Below are positions 61,210 to 64,000 of a stretch of DNA of 64,000 nucleotides, in pieces; position 1 is the stretch's first letter; each line of letters begins with the position of its first letter. The stretch lies in the NCBI RefSeq assembly GCF_005943945.1, contig NZ_CP040710.1, positions 1,561,001 to 1,625,000 on the forward strand. The letters run 5' to 3'. The stretch comes from Aggregatimonas sangjinii (GTDB lineage: Bacteria; Bacteroidota; Bacteroidia; Flavobacteriales; Flavobacteriaceae). Position numbers and translations under genes: made by a program. The notes under the pieces were generated by a model, which saw nothing but the letters and a program-made list of their open reading frames with translations, did no database searches and was not told where the DNA came from.

Positions 61210-63603
61210 TTAATAATTATAAATTAATCTTAGACTTATATTTCTTCCTAAATCGTCCACAAAATAGCGCTGGCGATTCAAGTATTCCCGATATTGGGTA
61301 TTGAAGGCATTTGTAATCCGAAGCCCTACACTCAAATCATCGGTATGCTTTAAAGAGAATTTCGATGCGAAATCAGCGGATACCAGATGATAGGCAGGTG
61401 GGGGGGTATTGATATCGAGAACGACCTCTTCCTGTTGCTGTGGTGAAAACACCCGAATGTTGGGCGGAAATCTTTTCTGTTCAAAGACATATTGACTTTC
61501 AAAGGAAACACTCAAGTTTTTCCATTTAGGGTTCAGGTACGTAATACTATTCGTTAAATTGGCTGGAGGCATATTGATCAAGGGCATATCCATAGTTGTA
61601 TCGGTGCCCTGCACAATTGAAAATTTGTGATCTGATCTTATTTTCGAAGTCCAATTTCGATACAACGAAACATCAACACCTAGGAGCTGTGCATCGGTCT
61701 GCCGATACGACCAGACCGGGAAGGCACCTCTTATGGTAAACTCTACTCCATTTGGCTCCAATAGGATAAAATCCCCAATGGAATTCAGGTAGGGCGCGAA
61801 TGTGTAGCCCCATTTTAAGGTCTCGTACTCATAGGAAGCCGATAATTTTGAGGACGACTCGCTCTTTATCCGCAAATCGCCCAATTCTATTCTTGCCGCA
61901 GAATGGTGCAAACCATCACTGAAAAGCTCCGAAGGGTTGGGAGCACGTTGCGCAAACGCATAATTGAGTCGGATACGATGATTGTTCCCCAATTCATATT
62001 TGAATCCTGCGGTCGCGGAAACGTTATGATAATCGAAGACAGGGTTCGTCAAAAGCTGGGTACCGAGGTCTTCTATCACAAATTCCCCAAAATCGGTGTC
62101 GTAGTTTCGTTCTTCCCAGCGGGATACCCGATAGAATTTTTTGGCATCCATTCGATTGAAATCGTATCGAACGCCTCCCTCAAGAAACCAATCGGTACCA
62201 AGGCGCAGTTCGGAAACTGCAAAAATTCCAAAATCATAGCGGTCATAATCGGGAATCAATCGTTTTACTCCCGTGTCCGGATTGGCAAAATTCGATTGTA
62301 TGCGCCCCAGGAGACCTATTTTGACGTCCAGTTCTTGTCGGGCATCCAACTGCATGTCTGTCGAAATGGTATGTGTGGTCAATTGCAAATCCAAGGCAGG
62401 TTTGTCGGCATCCTCACCGACCCGTACATCGTATTCGAACCTTCTGTTTTTTTGAAAATCGTATTGAAAGGTCGCTTTTCCCAATCCTTCGAAACGCCTG
62501 TAATAATTGAGCTTTGCCAAATGATGGGAAACTTCTTGATTGGGCCTGATGATGTCGTAGGTAAAATCGTTTACGACGTTGGGTTCCTTACTGTTTATCG
62601 CATCGATTAAATCATCTACATTACCGATGTGGGACGCTCGCAAAATACCGATATCCGCATTGAAATAGGAATAATAACCTTCCCAGCCCTGAATGAAGTC
62701 ACGCTTGCCGATATTAAGGGAAATGCCGGTTTCCTGAATACCTGTGTTCGAGAGTAGGTAGTCGGGAGTTTCGAGGTCTCCCAAGCGTTTGAAAGAACCT
62801 TGACCTTTTAGGTAAAGTCCCGAATTGTAAGACTTGGTCAAGGTAGTCGTTATGTTTCCACCACGGCCATTTGAAAAAAGACTGATTTGAGTCTTTCCGA
62901 ACAACGAGTCCGTTCGAACAATGGGTACGGGTTCTAGGACGATAACGCCTCCAATGGCATCCCCGCCGTACTCCAAGGCAGCGGCCCCTTTTATGACGCT
63001 TATTTTCTGATTGGCGTTCAAATCGACATTTGGGGCGTGTTCATCTCCCCATTCCATATCCTGCATGCGTACGTTGTTGTTCAGAACAAGTACGCGACTA
63101 CCATTCAAACCCTGTATGACAGGCTTTACAATGTTTGCACCCGTGTTTAAGGAAGATACCCCTGTAATTTTTTTCAAGGCGTCTCCAAGACTATTTCCAC
63201 TGTACTTTTCGATGTCCGCTACCGTAATGCTTTCTTCCTGTCCGGTTTTGGTGTTTTTCGCCAAATCGCCAACCACTTTTACTTCTTCCAATTCTTCTAG
63301 ATGGTGTTCCAACCTTATTTTCTGATAGGTATCACCTTCGATTGTAACCGTTACAAATTGCGACTTACATTCCGGATGGGAGACCTCCAATTCGATAATC
63401 CCGTTACACAAATTCTCAAACCTAAACTTACCCGTCGCGTTCGATGTGGTGGTCGCCGTTTTGGAAATGATACTTATGGTCGCATTTTGCAAAGGGGTGT
63501 TGTCGTGAAAATCAACGATTTCACCTAACAGAATTTGAGCGCATTCCTGGCTCTGCAAATTGCTCGCCAGCAAAGCGAACAACAGGACTATAAAAAATCT
63601 CAT
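61210..63603 (-). CDS. TonB-dependent receptor, ZnuD-like
   Basis: A 797-residue outer-membrane receptor. Signal peptide, then a carboxypeptidase-regulatory-like beta domain (about 22-100), the plug (about 120-225; VKPVIQGLNGSRVLVLNN in pieces, EYGGDAIGGVIV) and a barrel ending SLRLIYNY. The plug pattern (QGLNGSRV, WGDEHAP, GGDAIGG) recalls the zinc receptor ZnuD. A histidine/acidic loop D-E-H lies in the plug, but no extended His-rich loop was noticed. It is flanked by a small cysteine protein and a lipoprotein on the same strand. Confidence 0.88.
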   Translation of the reverse strand: MRFFIVLLFALLASNLQSQECAQILLGEIVDFHDNTPLQNATISIISKTATTTSNATGKFRFENLCNGIIELEVSHPECKSQFVTVTIEGDTYQKIRLEHHLEELEEVKVVGDLAKNTKTGQEESITVADIEKYSGNSLGDALKKITGVSSLNTGANIVKPVIQGLNGSRVLVLNNNVRMQDMEWGDEHAPNVDLNANQKISVIKGAAALEYGGDAIGGVIVLEPVPIVRTDSLFGKTQISLFSNGRGGNITTTLTKSYNSGLYLKGQGSFKRLGDLETPDYLLSNTGIQETGISLNIGKRDFIQGWEGYYSYFNADIGILRASHIGNVDDLIDAINSKEPNVVNDFTYDIIRPNQEVSHHLAKLNYYRRFEGLGKATFQYDFQKNRRFEYDVRVGEDADKPALDLQLTTHTISTDMQLDARQELDVKIGLLGRIQSNFANPDTGVKRLIPDYDRYDFGIFAVSELRLGTDWFLEGGVRYDFNRMDAKKFYRVSRWEERNYDTDFGEFVIEDLGTQLLTNPVFDYHNVSATAGFKYELGNNHRIRLNYAFAQRAPNPSELFSDGLHHSAARIELGDLRIKSESSSKLSASYEYETLKWGYTFAPYLNSIGDFILLEPNGVEFTIRGAFPVWSYRQTDAQLLGVDVSLYRNWTSKIRSDHKFSIVQGTDTTMDMPLINMPPANLTNSITYLNPKWKNLSVSFESQYVFEQKRFPPNIRVFSPQQQEEVVLDINTPPPAYHLVSADFASKFSLKHTDDLSVGLRITNAFNTQYREYLNRQRYFVDDLGRNISLRLIYNY

Positions 63604-63671
63604 GAATTGGTATTACGCTTGTTTATGCCAATAAATGAATCATTGGCAACCTCTTTTTCTGGGTACTTGAA

Positions 63672-63977
63672 TCAACCAGTACAAGGAGGAGGCCTGCTAA
63701 AAGGCCGATAGCGCAAATGAAAGGAAGTGAAAGTAGGGATTTGACGTATAGGTGATTTCAATTCAAAGAAATCGAACGAAACAGTATCATTGAAAACCGT
63801 TTCAGTAAAAACATAATCGGTATTTTGATTCTCGATTGCAACATCGCAGATGCTACAGTTTTCGATAGCATCAGTAGAAGAACCTTCATGCGTGTATACA
63901 TGTAAAGCCGCTACCTTAAAAAGGAGTAAGGCGAACAGGAAGAAAGAAATACTATGTAAACCGATTTTAGTCTTCAC
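63672..63977 (-). CDS. Small exported protein with a C-x-x-C motif beside the TonB receptor
   Basis: A 101-residue protein with an N-terminal hydrophobic stretch (ISFFLFALLLFKVAALHVYTHE) and the motif NCSICD, two histidines and acidic residues nearby. It looks like small proteins that sit in copper or zinc uptake clusters. The C-terminal end is proline-rich (RPFSRPPPCTG). It precedes the receptor by 68 nt. No promoter box is visible in the few bases left to the window end. Confidence 0.68.
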   Translation of the reverse strand: MKTKIGLHSISFFLFALLLFKVAALHVYTHEGSSTDAIENCSICDVAIENQNTDYVFTETVFNDTVSFDFFELKSPIRQIPTFTSFHLRYRPFSRPPPCTG

Positions 63978-64000
63978 GCGGTGAAATTAAGCAAAGAATC

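Noticed and set aside
61903-62610. 235-codon plus-strand frame
   Set aside because: It is antisense to the barrel of the TonB receptor and shows no recognisable motif.

Overview
The window looks like chromosomal DNA of a marine member of the Flavobacteriaceae (Bacteroidota). The evidence is the moderate GC content, the lack of strong Shine-Dalgarno sequences, promoters of the TAnnTTTG (-7) type, many lipoproteins with a short hydrophobic stretch ending in S-C, and families typical of this group: DUF6340, DUF2911, bacillithiol deacetylase BshB1, fused CcsBA, S10 and M28 exported peptidases, and a TonB receptor with a carboxypeptidase-like N-terminal domain. The genus cannot be fixed from the sequence alone. 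No CRISPR array, prophage, rRNA or complete insertion sequence was seen.

Layout. 1-10 kb: secreted hydrolases on the minus strand (sulfatase, metallophosphoesterase, amidohydrolase lipoprotein, M20 amidohydrolase), a pirin, a VOC protein, a sugar acetyltransferase and a small decayed stretch around 4.2-5.1 kb with a broken gene. 10.8-14.9 kb: a four-gene light/UV operon (SRPBCC protein, SDR-like protein, CPD photolyase, second photolyase/cryptochrome) behind a palindromic operator candidate. 15-22.4 kb: exported proteins, then a PIG-L deacetylase, a 33-residue membrane peptide gene and a sodium/solute symporter. 22.5-26 kb: a minus-strand operon with DUF2520, KdsC-like phosphatase, Maf, a lipoprotein and an MscS channel. 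26.2-36.3 kb: giant CcsBA cytochrome c maturation protein, metalloprotease lipoprotein, MATE pump, gamma-family PLP enzyme, BshB1 and a TPR histidine kinase.

36.5-46.5 kb: tRNA-His, an M28 peptidase, and a complete-looking hydroxyproline catabolic cluster: a divergent AraC regulator, a DHDPS-fold deaminase candidate, DUF1272, an aldehyde dehydrogenase, a DUF885 peptidase, a two-cysteine proline racemase/epimerase and a DadA-type FAD oxidase. Together these could take peptide-derived trans-4-hydroxyproline to 2-oxoglutarate. 46.5-47.2 kb: a PIN toxin with a ribbon-helix-helix antitoxin. 47-55.9 kb: a carotenoid-type desaturase, SGNH hydrolase, CAT-fold acetyltransferase, two orphan exported proteins, an S10 carboxypeptidase and a Gfo/Idh/MocA oxidoreductase. 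A 176-bp MITE with 18-bp terminal inverted repeats and a TTA target duplication sits exactly at the stop codon of the S10 gene. 56-64 kb: TIGR02757, CPBP protease, LolD-like ATPase, GTP cyclohydrolase I, a double-DUF302 lipoprotein, and a three-gene metal-uptake-like cluster around a ZnuD-like TonB receptor.

The observations most worth a second look are the MITE at the stop codon, the photolyase operon with its operator and an SDR that has lost the catalytic tyrosine, the 33-residue peptide gene, the apparent one-base loss at the sulfatase start, the pseudogene at 4.6-4.9 kb, and tandem U-U mismatches in the tRNA-His acceptor stem.
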